Assembly: GCF_003970795.1 (NCBI RefSeq)
Contig: NZ_RWKW01000015.1
Span: 1 to 64,000, forward strand
Length of the DNA stretch: 64,000 nt
Origin: Aquibium carbonis
GTDB taxonomy: Bacteria; Pseudomonadota; Alphaproteobacteria; Rhizobiales; Rhizobiaceae
Direction of reading: 5' to 3'
Positions 9,319 to 17,771 of this stretch are shown here, one piece after another. Numbering within the stretch: the first letter of the stretch is position 1; each line of letters opens with the position of its first letter. Under the pieces are notes generated by a model. That model saw only the letters and a list, made by a program, of their open reading frames with translations. It did no database searches and was not told the origin of the DNA. Made by a program: the position numbers and the translations under genes.

Positions 9319-9591
9319 ATGGAACTGGGAACATTCACCAAGACCTCACTCCGCCTCTGGCGTGGGCTTGCCGCCTACGTAACCAAGACACCCGAGCGGA
9401 AGTATACAGCGGCGGGGATCGGGCTCGGGTTCGGCATGGCCTTGATTTTCGTGCCCCCGCTGGGGATCGTGGCGTTCGGCGCTGCCATCACAGGTTGGGG
9501 GATCGTGGTGGCGATCGTGACGCTGTTCGGTGGTATGGTTGGGAACCGTTGGGGCGTCGAGCTTGAGCGACGCAGGGCAAAGAAGCCGTAG
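9319..9591 (+). CDS. Small two-helix membrane protein, unknown function
   Basis: A 90-residue protein, not recognised. After a charged N-terminus (MELGTFTKTSLRLWRGL) come two hydrophobic Gly-rich segments, roughly residues 32-54 and 56-76, and a basic tail (ELERRRAKKP), predicting an inner-membrane hairpin. The ATG at 9319 has GAAGGGG about nine bases upstream; the frame extends 16 codons further up without a good site. It sits between the recombinase and the restriction-modification gene, 245 bases before the latter, so it may be independent cargo. Confidence 0.6.
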   Translation: MELGTFTKTSLRLWRGLAAYVTKTPERKYTAAGIGLGFGMALIFVPPLGIVAFGAAITGWGIVVAIVTLFGGMVGNRWGVELERRRAKKP

Positions 9592-9836
9592 TACTACGGC
9601 GCATCGCGGGTTCGGAGCGGTCCTGACGAAGCACGAAGGGAGATCGGTGAGGGAACACGTGCGGTGGTGCCAGGGCGGCCGCAGGGGCACCGGGGGGTCT
9701 CGCGCCATCCGCAACGGTCGAGTTGGCGCCTCGGATTTTTCCACCGTTTTCGCGTCGGCCTCGTCACCCCGTGAATGCTACCGCGCCCCGCCCTCTTCCC
9801 CGTTGCGTTCCGCGCACCAATGGCTAGTTTCGCCCC

Positions 9837-12800
9837 ATGGGGGACACGACCACCGACATGCACGCTCTGGACGCGCTGATCACCGAGGCTTCGGCTTCGG
9901 GCGGGTCGGAAATTGCCAACTACGGCATCTTCATTGAGCGCCTATGTGTCGCCCTTGGCCTGCCCACACCGGATATGGTTCGGGAAGAAAACCAGATGAA
10001 CGACTACGTGTTACAGCGGAGGGTCGCCTTCAAGCACCCCGACGGAACGCGATCGGTCGGCCATATCGACTGCTACAAACGCGGGTCCTTCGTCCTCGAA
10101 GCCAAACAATCGGCGAAGCGCGGTGGAAGGCGGCCTAACCCCGCCCAATTGCCTCTCCTTCCGGAAGACGCCACCCAGCGCAAGCTCGGTCATGCCCGAC
10201 GTGGTTCACGGGGTTGGGATCAGGTGATGCTGGCGGCCCGCAAGCAGGCGGAGGACTATGCCCGCGCCCTGCCCGTGGAACACGGCTACCCGCCCTTCCT
10301 GCTCGTCGTGGACGTGGGGCACGTGATCGAGGTCTATGCGGACTTCTCCGGACAGGGGAAGAACTACGCGCACTTCCCCGACCGGCAGACCTACAGGATC
10401 GGCATGGACGACCTTCGCGACCCGAAGGTGCAGGCCCGTCTCCGGGCGATCTGGAACGACCCCCACTCTCTCGACCCGACGAAGATTTCCGCCGAGGTCA
10501 CACGGGACATCGCGGAGCGGCTGGCGCGGATAGCCAAGCGCCTGGAGGGCAGGCACGACCCGAAGGACGTCGCCGAGTTCCTCATGCGGTGCCTGTTCAC
10601 GATGTTCGCCGAGGACGTGAAGCTGATCCCGGAGAAGGGCTTCCAGAAGCTCCTGGGGCAGATGAAGGACACGCCGGCCAACTTCGTGAACGCTCTGGAG
10701 ACCCTCTGGGCCGTGATGGACGATGGCGGCTACGCGCCTCACCTCAACGCGGTCCTGAAGAAGTTCAACGGCTCGCTGTTCAAGAAGCGCACGGCCCTCC
10801 CGCTCGACCGCGACGATATCAACGAACTCTGGATCGCGGCCGGCAAGGACTGGTCGGACGTCGAGCCCGCCATCTTCGGAACGTTGCTCGAACGTGCTCT
10901 GGACGTCCGCGAACGTTCGCAGCTCGGAGCCCATTACACGCCCCGCGCCTATGTCGAGCGGCTCGTCGTGCCGACCATCATCGAGCCCTTGCGGGCCGAC
11001 TGGGACCTCGTGCAGGGGCAGGTGAAGGAGCTTCGGGACAGGGGCGACCACGCCGCCGCGCTGAAGGCCGTGAAGGACTACCACCACAAGCTTTGCACGA
11101 CGCGGGTGCTCGACCCGGCCTGCGGTACCGGCAACTTCCTCTATGTCAGCCTCGAACTGATGAAGCGGCTCGAAGGCGAGGTGCTGGAGGCGCTGGACGA
11201 TCTCGGGGAGGAGCAGGGGCGGCTCGCCATGGAAGGCGAGACGGTGAACCCGCGCCAGTTCTATGGGCTGGAGCTGAACCCGCGTGCCGTGCCTATCGCC
11301 GACCTCGTGCTTTGGATCGGGTACCTGAAGTGGCAGCTCCGGACGGCCGGCGCCGCCTCGCTCTCGGAACCGATCCTGCACGCCTACGGGACGATCCGCC
11401 GACAGGACGCCGTGCTCGCCTACGACCGGCAGGAAATGCTGCGCGACGACAAGGGTAGACCGCTGTCCCGATGGGACGGTGTGACGCGGAAGCTGCACCC
11501 GATCACCGGCGAGCAGATACCGGACCCGGACGCGACCATTCCGCTCTACACCTACGTCAACCCCAAGCGTGCGCCTTGGCCGGAGGTGGAGTTCATCGTC
11601 GGCAATCCGCCCTTCATCGGCGGCAAGGACATGCGGGCCGAACTCGGCGATGGATACGCGGAGGCGTGCTGGAAGGCACGGCCGCACCTACCCGGCGGGG
11701 CGGACTTCGTCATGCACTTCTGGGACGAGGCGGCGGAGCGGGTCCTCCGGAAGAATGTCCCGGTGGTTGGATCGGGAACATTGGGTGGAAGCGGACTTGG
11801 CGAGCATCCCGTCGGTGGAGAGCGGGTGCTACGAAACCCGCTGCGGCGCTTCGGCTTCATCACAACGAACTCCATCACGCAGACCTTCTCGCGCCGTGTC
11901 ATCGAACGCCACATGGCCGCCAAAGAGCCGCTGTCGCTGGTCTTTGCCGTGCCCAACCATCCGTGGATGAAGGCCGTCGACAAGGCCGCCGTGCGCATCG
12001 CCATGACGGTCGCCGAGAAGGGGGACAAGGAGGGCATGCTGGCGGAGGTCGTTTCGGAAGTCGACCTCAACACCGACACGCCGCAAATCGGGCTGGAGAC
12101 GCGCGAGGGGAAGGTGCGGGCGAACCTGACCGTGGGGGCTGACCTCGCCGCCGCGAAGGCGCTCGTTGGCAACGACCTATTATCGAGCCCCGGCGTCAAG
12201 CTCCATGGGGCGGGCTTCATCGTCACTCCCGCGCAGGCGCGATCTCTCGGTCTCGGCGCGGTCGTCGGCTTGGAACAGCACATCCTCCCATACCGCAATG
12301 GACGGGACGTGGCTCAGCGCCCCCGTGGCGTCATGGTGATCGATCTGTTCCCCCTTGAAGCCGGAGACGTACAGACCCGCTTCCCGGCCGTCTATCAGCA
12401 CGTCCTCGACAACGTGAAGCCCGAGCGCGACCAGAACAACCGGGCGAGTTACCGCGATCAATGGTGGATTTTCGGAGAGCCTCGGAGCGACCTAAGGCCC
12501 GCCCTCGAAGGATTGAGACGATACATCACCACCGTAGAGACGACACGACACCGAACCTTCCAGTTCCTCGACGCGAGCATACGGCCGGACAACAAGCTCG
12601 TAGCGATCAGTATTGCCACGGCTGAACACCTGTCCGTGCTGTCTTCGCGCCTTCACGTAACGTGGTCCATCGCCAAGGGTGCTTGGATGGGTGTGGGCAA
12701 CGATCCGGTTTACGCCAAGAGCGAGACCTTCGACCCTTTCCCCTTCCCTCGATCGGTCGATCCGACCCTATCGCCTAACGATCTCCTACATGCCCAGCAG

Positions 12801-13532
12801 GAGCGGCTTCGGGAACTGGGGGAGCGCCTCGACGCCTTCCGCAAGCAGCGGATTGCCGAGCATTCCTTCCTGACCATGACCGGCCTCTACAACGCGCTGG
12901 AGCGGCTCAGGGAACTGGGGAACGGCTGCGACGTGCCGCCCCTCTCGGAGGCCGAGCGGGACGTGCATAGGGCCGGCCTGATCTCGGTCCTCAAGGAAAT
13001 CCACGACGACATCGACCGCGCCGTGCTGGCGGCCTATGGCTGGGAGGACCTCATCCCCGAACTGGTCGGCAAGCCCGGCGCGACCCTGCCCTCCCAGCAC
13101 AAGACGGACGCTCAGGAGAAGGCCGAGGAGGAACTGCTATCTCGGCTCGTGGCGCTCAACCTGGAGAGGGCTGCGGAAGAGAAGCGCGGCCTCGTGCGCT
13201 GGCTTCGGCCCGACTACCAGATACCGAGGCTCGGCGCGAAGGCCCCCAAGCCGGAGACCGGCGAGACCGGCATGCTGGACATCGCCCTACCCGACCTCAC
13301 GGAACGCCTCAAATGGCCTGCGGACGGGCTGGAGCAGATCAGGCTGGTCCGCGACCTCCTCGCCAAGGCACCCGCACCCACGCCCCCGGAAGCCCTCGCC
13401 AGCGTCTTCGACGGACGCAGCACCCCCACCCGCCGCGCCCGCATCGCACAGGTACTGGAGACGCTGGTCGCCACCGGCATCGCCCGCACGGGGCAGGTGG
13501 AGGGGCAGACCCGATACTTCCTGCCTCGCTGA
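9837..13532 (+). CDS. Type IIL (MmeI-like) restriction-modification enzyme
   Basis: A single 1231-residue polypeptide that likely both methylates adenine and cuts DNA. The N-terminal nuclease domain has a PD-(D/E)xK pattern: Asp78 in GHIDCY, then Glu88 and Lys90 in VLEAK. A helical spacer follows, then ERSQLGAHYTPRAYVERLV, the SAM-binding motif DPACGTGN (426-433) and the N6-adenine catalytic motif NPPF (590-593). The target-recognition domain lies in the C-terminal third. In this family one recognition domain serves both activities, so no separate subunits are needed and none are seen. A Gly-rich insert (VGSGTLGGSGLGEHPVGG) sits just before FGFITTNSITQTF. It would protect the host from phage and act as the island's main defence cargo. 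Confidence 0.9.
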   Translation: MGDTTTDMHALDALITEASASGGSEIANYGIFIERLCVALGLPTPDMVREENQMNDYVLQRRVAFKHPDGTRSVGHIDCYKRGSFVLEAKQSAKRGGRRPNPAQLPLLPEDATQRKLGHARRGSRGWDQVMLAARKQAEDYARALPVEHGYPPFLLVVDVGHVIEVYADFSGQGKNYAHFPDRQTYRIGMDDLRDPKVQARLRAIWNDPHSLDPTKISAEVTRDIAERLARIAKRLEGRHDPKDVAEFLMRCLFTMFAEDVKLIPEKGFQKLLGQMKDTPANFVNALETLWAVMDDGGYAPHLNAVLKKFNGSLFKKRTALPLDRDDINELWIAAGKDWSDVEPAIFGTLLERALDVRERSQLGAHYTPRAYVERLVVPTIIEPLRADWDLVQGQVKELRDRGDHAAALKAVKDYHHKLCTTRVLDPACGTGNFLYVSLELMKRLEGEVLEALDDLGEEQGRLAMEGETVNPRQFYGLELNPRAVPIADLVLWIGYLKWQLRTAGAASLSEPILHAYGTIRRQDAVLAYDRQEMLRDDKGRPLSRWDGVTRKLHPITGEQIPDPDATIPLYTYVNPKRAPWPEVEFIVGNPPFIGGKDMRAELGDGYAEACWKARPHLPGGADFVMHFWDEAAERVLRKNVPVVGSGTLGGSGLGEHPVGGERVLRNPLRRFGFITTNSITQTFSRRVIERHMAAKEPLSLVFAVPNHPWMKAVDKAAVRIAMTVAEKGDKEGMLAEVVSEVDLNTDTPQIGLETREGKVRANLTVGADLAAAKALVGNDLLSSPGVKLHGAGFIVTPAQARSLGLGAVVGLEQHILPYRNGRDVAQRPRGVMVIDLFPLEAGDVQTRFPAVYQHVLDNVKPERDQNNRASYRDQWWIFGEPRSDLRPALEGLRRYITTVETTRHRTFQFLDASIRPDNKLVAISIATAEHLSVLSSRLHVTWSIAKGAWMGVGNDPVYAKSETFDPFPFPRSVDPTLSPNDLLHAQQERLRELGERLDAFRKQRIAEHSFLTMTGLYNALERLRELGNGCDVPPLSEAERDVHRAGLISVLKEIHDDIDRAVLAAYGWEDLIPELVGKPGATLPSQHKTDAQEKAEEELLSRLVALNLERAAEEKRGLVRWLRPDYQIPRLGAKAPKPETGETGMLDIALPDLTERLKWPADGLEQIRLVRDLLAKAPAPTPPEALASVFDGRSTPTRRARIAQVLETLVATGIARTGQVEGQTRYFLPR

Positions 13533-13556
13533 GGGCTTGCGCGGCCGGGCAAGACT

Positions 13557-13576
13557 GGGTTACAGACTGGGTCACA
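13557..13576 (+). promoter_or_regulatory. Paired GGGTYACA repeats at the right island end
   Basis: GACTGGGTTACA and GACTGGGTCACA occur in tandem, the GGGTYACA cores at 13557-13564 and 13569-13576. They mirror the pair next to the integrase start at 4025-4045 (CACTGGGTCACA). Likely integrase arm-binding sites; inferred from position and repetition at both ends. Confidence 0.5.
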
Positions 13577-13649
13577 ACAACCAAGCGGGCCTGATTTTCC
13601 CCTCAATGATATCAGCTACTTAGCGATCACCCTCGGCGCTCCGGGCCAA

Positions 13650-13666
13650 TCCTCTCCTGGGCACCA
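13650..13666 (+). repeat. Right attachment site (17-bp direct repeat, attR)
   Basis: Exact copy of the last 17 bases of tRNA-Leu (3953-3969), ending in the CCA. The match stops abruptly upstream (GCCAA here against TCGAG in the tRNA), so this is a duplicated attachment core and not a second tRNA. Confidence 0.9.
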
Positions 13667-14405
13667 TTTGATCCTCGCTACCAATCGGATCAAATACTTA
13701 GGCCCAATCAGCATGATGCGCTTACCAGACTGTGCTGCAATGGTGTGCAACAATGCTCCTTCGGCTGGTCCGTCCAATGCGTCGCAAAGGCACCTCCAAC
13801 GCTTAATTCGCTCAGCGCATTCCGGCTGACGTAAGTCCGCGCGACCACCAAATCGGGATCGCCGAACGCAGCGCGAACTCGCTTTCAGGATCGCCATTTC
13901 GTCCGACCCGACGATCCTGGCACCGAGTTGGACGACCGCCCCCGCCAGCGAAGCGAGCGGGCAAGTCTGAAGCGTGTCATCGATACGGCCGATGCACTGG
14001 AAGACGCCCCCGATATCACGCAGACACGGCTCGACAGTGGTCAAGCGATCGTTCGATCGGCGGCAATTCGGTCGTATCGCTGGCAGATGCGCACAGGGCG
14101 CTGCAGCGCTTTCCGTTGCAACGCTGGCGATCGAAGAGGATTCCCGGAACCGCCGCCTCCCAGACGTGGCGATGGAGGTGCACCCGGCACTCTTCCCGGC
14201 TGTCGGGCGTGCTGCTGCGGACGATCACGCCGATCTCGGCGCGACGGTAGCGCGCCTCGGGCGGCGACCCGTTTCCGGCAGGGCGACCGAGAGCTCGCCT
14301 ATGAGCATCCTGCATCATCCATCCACCGCCACCACCTGAACCGGAGGGTGGACAGGCGATTGGAGGGAGACCGTCCGCGACGGTCTCCCCATCCGGCGGT
14401 CGGGC
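13667..14405. other. Gene-poor, lower-GC region beyond the island
   Basis: About 740 bases with no gene I can defend. An 8-bp inverted repeat (TTTGATCC 13667-13674, GGATCAAA 13687-13694) directly abuts attR and may be a terminator-like structure that originally followed tRNA-Leu. A minus-strand frame of 142 codons (13616-14044) runs through the attachment site itself; its lack of recognisable domains and its overlap with attR argue against it being an intact gene. The first ~250 bases are visibly poorer in GC than the surrounding chromosome, suggesting remnants of earlier insertions. Confidence 0.45.
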
Positions 14406-15488
14406 TCAGCCCGCCATGAAGCCCGATGCGCCGCGGCGCCAGTAGGTGGCGGTGAGGGTCTGGTCGCGGCCGAGCGCCCGCTCGTTGCGCCAGGTGTCGC
14501 GCACCAGCGACGCCGCGTCGGCCTCGCTGGCGAACCAGCCGAAGCAGGCGCGGTCGCGCGGCCATTCGACGGCCAGCACCGTCTTCGCCAGCCGGCCGTC
14601 GCTGCCCGCCGGAACACCGTTGCGGAGGATCCAGTGGATCTCGATGCCGGTGCGGTTGTCGACCGGCTGCCGCTCTGCCTCGTCGGCAACCTCGAGAAAG
14701 GCGACGCCGCGCGCAGCCGGCGGCAGCGTTTCCAGCAGGCGCGACAGTGCCGGCAGGCCGGTTTCGTCGGCCCCGAGCACATACCATTGCGCATCCATCG
14801 GGACGGGCCGGCCGACCGGCCCCATGATGCCGACCTTCATGCCCGCCTGCGCGGCACTGGCCCAGCGCGAGCCGACGCTCTCGCCTTCATGGATGAGGAC
14901 GTCGACCTCCATCCAGCCGCCATCGACGTCGAGCCTGCGGATCGTGTAGGCGCGCGCCGTCGGCTTGCGGTCCTGGGGTGGCCAGGCCGCCAGGCCGTTG
15001 GCGCCAAGCGTCGGCCAGTCGGGCTCGGGGACGGCCCTGGTGGGAAACAGCATGCGCACATGCATGCCGCCGAAGCGGGCGAAGCGTTCGAGATCCTCGC
15101 CAGCCAGCCGCACCCGTTTCATCCGCGGCGTCAGGTCCGTCACGCCGACGACGGTCATCTCGCGGAAGGGGGCAAGGCGCGTGTCGTCCTCGAGGTCACC
15201 TTCCCAGCGGATGACCGGCGACTCCGCCTTCGCATAGACCTGCACCGCCGTGGCCAGCAGGTCCTTGACGCGGGCAAGCCCTTCCCTTTCCAGGGCGTGC
15301 GCGCTCATGCGCAGGCGTCCCGGTTCGATGTCGAACCTGCCCTTGCCGAACGGAAACGCAAACTCGACGTGGTTGTCGGACTTCACGGATCGGGCCTCGA
15401 AACTCGCAAGACGTTCCTCGATGCCGGGCAGGTAGGCCGGCAGGTCGCGGAGGTCCACATGGGCCTGGCTTTTCAGCGGGGTCATCAT
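14406..15488 (-). CDS. Siderophore-interacting FAD-binding reductase with DUF2218 domain
   Basis: A 360-residue cytoplasmic flavoprotein. The first ~95 residues match DUF2218 (DNHVEFAFPFGKGRFDIEPGRL), followed by a FAD-binding/SIP reductase unit: TPRMKRVRLAGEDL, a FAD-contacting RAYTIRR motif, VGIMGPVGR and the SIP C-terminal region with WYVLGADETGLPALSRLLE. SIP proteins use NAD(P)H to reduce ferric siderophores or ferric iron after uptake. The ATG at 15488 has GGGAG upstream; a TTG 18 bases earlier would overlap the receptor stop. It lies immediately downstream of the TonB receptor and is probably co-transcribed with it under the iron box at 17681. Confidence 0.9.
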   Translation of the reverse strand: MMTPLKSQAHVDLRDLPAYLPGIEERLASFEARSVKSDNHVEFAFPFGKGRFDIEPGRLRMSAHALEREGLARVKDLLATAVQVYAKAESPVIRWEGDLEDDTRLAPFREMTVVGVTDLTPRMKRVRLAGEDLERFARFGGMHVRMLFPTRAVPEPDWPTLGANGLAAWPPQDRKPTARAYTIRRLDVDGGWMEVDVLIHEGESVGSRWASAAQAGMKVGIMGPVGRPVPMDAQWYVLGADETGLPALSRLLETLPPAARGVAFLEVADEAERQPVDNRTGIEIHWILRNGVPAGSDGRLAKTVLAVEWPRDRACFGWFASEADAASLVRDTWRNERALGRDQTLTATYWRRGASGFMAG

Positions 15489-15502
15489 CGTGCTCCCGTC
15501 CC

Positions 15503-17593
15503 TCAACCGCCCAACCGGCCGGTCAGCGCCAGCTTGAAGGTGCGGCCCTTGCCCTGCTCGATGTCGCTCGTCGTCGCCCAGCCGGTCTGCGGATCGGTGT
15601 AGGCCTTGTCGAAGACGTTTTCGACGCTGGCATCGAGGCGGTAGTTGTCGTTGATGTCCCAGTTGGCGAAGACATTGACGAGATCGACACGCGGATAGAC
15701 GCGGCTGCCGGTCGAGAGCACCCGCGTCACCTCGCCGATGCTCTGGTACTGCAGACCCCAGGTGAGGCGGTCTTCCAGCGCACGGAAGCCGATCGTGACG
15801 CCGACATTGTCGAGCGGGGTGTTGGAGAGCTTGTCGCCGGCATAGACGCCGTCCTTCATCACCGCATCGATGAACGAGGCGCCGGCGCTGAGATAGCCGC
15901 GGCCATAATCGTAGACGCCTTCGAGCTCGATGCCGCGCAGCCTAGCCGTGCCGACGTTGAGCGAACGGGTGACGCCGCCCGACGCGACGGTGGCGATGTA
16001 GTCCTCGACGTCGGTATGTAACAGGTTGACCTTGGCGCGGAACATGTCGCCCGCAGACAGGACGTCGTCATAGCGGAGGTTGACGCCGGCCTCCCAGGTG
16101 CTGGCCACTTCCGGCTTCAGCAGCAGGTTCGGCTCATAGCCCGAATTGTGCGAGCCGTTCTGTCGGAAGACGTCCTGAAGATGCGGCGTGCGATAGCCTT
16201 CCGCATAGGTGCCGTAGACCTGAAGCCCCTCGAACGGGGTGACGCCGACGGTAACGCGCGGGGAAAAGCGTTCGCCCGACAGCGAGACATCCTGCGATGG
16301 CTCCGTCAACGTTGCCTTCGAGGTGCCGTCGAGACGATATCCATCGTAGCGAAGAGCGGCGGTCAGGTCGAGCCAGCGGGCATGCTTGCCCTCCCACTGC
16401 ACGAAGCCGCCATAGGCCTGCTGCTCGCCCTTGCCGAAGTGATCGGCATCGGATTCGCCGGAGAGATAGGCGTAGTCCACGCCGTAGGTCAGCGTCTGCT
16501 CCAGGCCCGCCGCCTCGAAACGGGACGCGTTGCGCAGATCGAATCCGGTGGTGGCGACATCGTAGTAGCGGCTGTTGCCGATCGCCGACTGGGGCCAGAC
16601 CTGCGACTGATCCGAGCGCGTGGCGCTGTGATAGGCGTTGGCGGCGAAGTCCACATAGGCGTTGTCCTGGGGATTGAACGTGTAGCCCGCGGTGTAGTTC
16701 TCCACCCGCGTCTTCGTCTCGTAGCGGCTCAGCGTCGACGAGGCCGAACCGCTCGAACCGGAAATGACGTCGTCATAGTCCTGGACGACCGCGCCGAGCT
16801 TCACCTCGTGCCCATCCGCCGGACGGAACGTCGCCTTGCCGAACCCGCTGAGAACGTCCTCGCCGGTCCAGCGGACGAGATCGCCATTGCCGTCCTCGTA
16901 CTCGTCGCTGCTGCGCCAGACGAGATTGCCGATGATGTCGGCATCCTCGTTGAGGCGATAGGCGCCGGTGGTGCTGGACAGCCAGCCCTTGCCGTTGGTC
17001 TCGTAGCGCAGCTTCTCGCTCAGCGCCCATGTCTCGCCGGCGCGCAGGAAATCGGACGCGGACTTCGTCTCGAACGCGACCACGCCGCCGATCGCGCCTG
17101 TGCCGTAGGCGTTGGAAACCGGCCCACGGATCACGGTGACCTGCTTGAGCAGTTCCGGCTCGATGAAGAAGGACCCGGAGCCGTGTCCGACGCGCCAATA
17201 GTCCTGCCGCGCGCCGTCGAGCGTGACGGCGACGCGGCCATATTGCTGGAGGCCGCGAATGTTGATCGCGGTGGATGGATCGTCGCCGCTCATCGCGGCG
17301 CTGACGCCCGGCACCTGCCGGAAGAGATCGGCCGCGGTGACCGCCTGCATGCGCGCCAGCTCCTCGGACGAGACGAGGCTCGTGCCTGACAGCGCGTCGA
17401 TGACGGCCTGGGACGCCATGGTGGCCGAAATGGTGAGGCGGTCCAGAAGCGTGGTCGCGGTCGGGGCGGACGCCTGCACGACGGCTTCCGCCTCGGCCTC
17501 CACGTCCACGCCTTGCGCGATCGCGATCGGTACCGCGCCGCATGCCATCACGGCGGCGAGCGCCGTGCTCTTGAGAAACTTCGCGTCGTTCAT
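15503..17593 (-). CDS. TonB-dependent haem/haemoglobin-type outer-membrane receptor
   Basis: An outer-membrane beta-barrel receptor of 696 residues. The start chosen (17593) gives a typical signal peptide (AAVMACGAVPIAIAQG). A plug domain follows, with LVSSEELARMQAVTAADLFRQVPG and INIRGLQQYGRVAVTLDGARQ, then a barrel. The plug contains VIRGPVSNAYGTGAIGGVV, typical of the TonB-haemoglobin/transferrin/lactoferrin receptor family. The C-terminus has FDKAYTDPQTGW and ends in KLALTGRLGG, without the usual terminal Phe. Neighbours (SIP reductase, HmuT-like protein) support haem or siderophore uptake. It diverges from the binding-protein gene, with an iron box between them. Confidence 0.9.
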   Translation of the reverse strand: MNDAKFLKSTALAAVMACGAVPIAIAQGVDVEAEAEAVVQASAPTATTLLDRLTISATMASQAVIDALSGTSLVSSEELARMQAVTAADLFRQVPGVSAAMSGDDPSTAINIRGLQQYGRVAVTLDGARQDYWRVGHGSGSFFIEPELLKQVTVIRGPVSNAYGTGAIGGVVAFETKSASDFLRAGETWALSEKLRYETNGKGWLSSTTGAYRLNEDADIIGNLVWRSSDEYEDGNGDLVRWTGEDVLSGFGKATFRPADGHEVKLGAVVQDYDDVISGSSGSASSTLSRYETKTRVENYTAGYTFNPQDNAYVDFAANAYHSATRSDQSQVWPQSAIGNSRYYDVATTGFDLRNASRFEAAGLEQTLTYGVDYAYLSGESDADHFGKGEQQAYGGFVQWEGKHARWLDLTAALRYDGYRLDGTSKATLTEPSQDVSLSGERFSPRVTVGVTPFEGLQVYGTYAEGYRTPHLQDVFRQNGSHNSGYEPNLLLKPEVASTWEAGVNLRYDDVLSAGDMFRAKVNLLHTDVEDYIATVASGGVTRSLNVGTARLRGIELEGVYDYGRGYLSAGASFIDAVMKDGVYAGDKLSNTPLDNVGVTIGFRALEDRLTWGLQYQSIGEVTRVLSTGSRVYPRVDLVNVFANWDINDNYRLDASVENVFDKAYTDPQTGWATTSDIEQGKGRTFKLALTGRLGG

Positions 17594-17680
17594 GGGAAAA
17601 GCCCGCCCCTGTCTGGTTGTCAGTCGGCTGGCGGGCAGGAAGGGCACTGGCTGGCGTGGTCGATGTTCTCCTATAAAACA

Positions 17681-17695
17681 TGATAAAGCTTGTCA
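17681..17695. promoter_or_regulatory. Iron-responsive operator (IRO/RirA-type box)
   Basis: TGATAAAGCTTGTCA fits TGA-N9-TCA, the iron-responsive operator bound by RirA in rhizobia, and is nearly palindromic around AAGCTT. It lies in the divergent interval between the TonB receptor (start 17593) and the HmuT-like gene (start 17772), so it could repress both under iron sufficiency. The regulator gene is not in this window. Confidence 0.65.
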
Positions 17696-17771
17696 ACTTA
17701 TTAGAGACGGGTCAAAGGAGGCCTCATATTGGTGCGTTGCCCCTTTCCATCCGCCTGTCGAGGACCCCACG

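Larger units (their letters stand above)
3953..13666. mobile_element. tRNA-Leu-integrated genomic island (~9.7 kb)
   Basis: The island begins at the tRNA-Leu 3' end and is closed by a second copy of the last 17 tRNA bases. An intact tyrosine integrase starts 77 bases inside the left end, as expected for tRNA-targeting elements. Cargo: a four-gene operon with a ParB-like protein (5790-7808, minus), a serine recombinase (8469-9104, minus), a 90-residue membrane protein (9319-9591) and a type IIL-like restriction-modification enzyme (9837-13532). No conjugation, replication or phage structural genes are visible, so it is probably non-conjugative and mobilised, if at all, by excision alone. Confidence 0.9.

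Noticed and set aside
13616-14044. 142-codon minus-strand frame after the island
   Set aside because: It reads through the 17-bp attachment repeat, has no recognisable domain and no strong ribosome site; treated as part of a gene-poor region.
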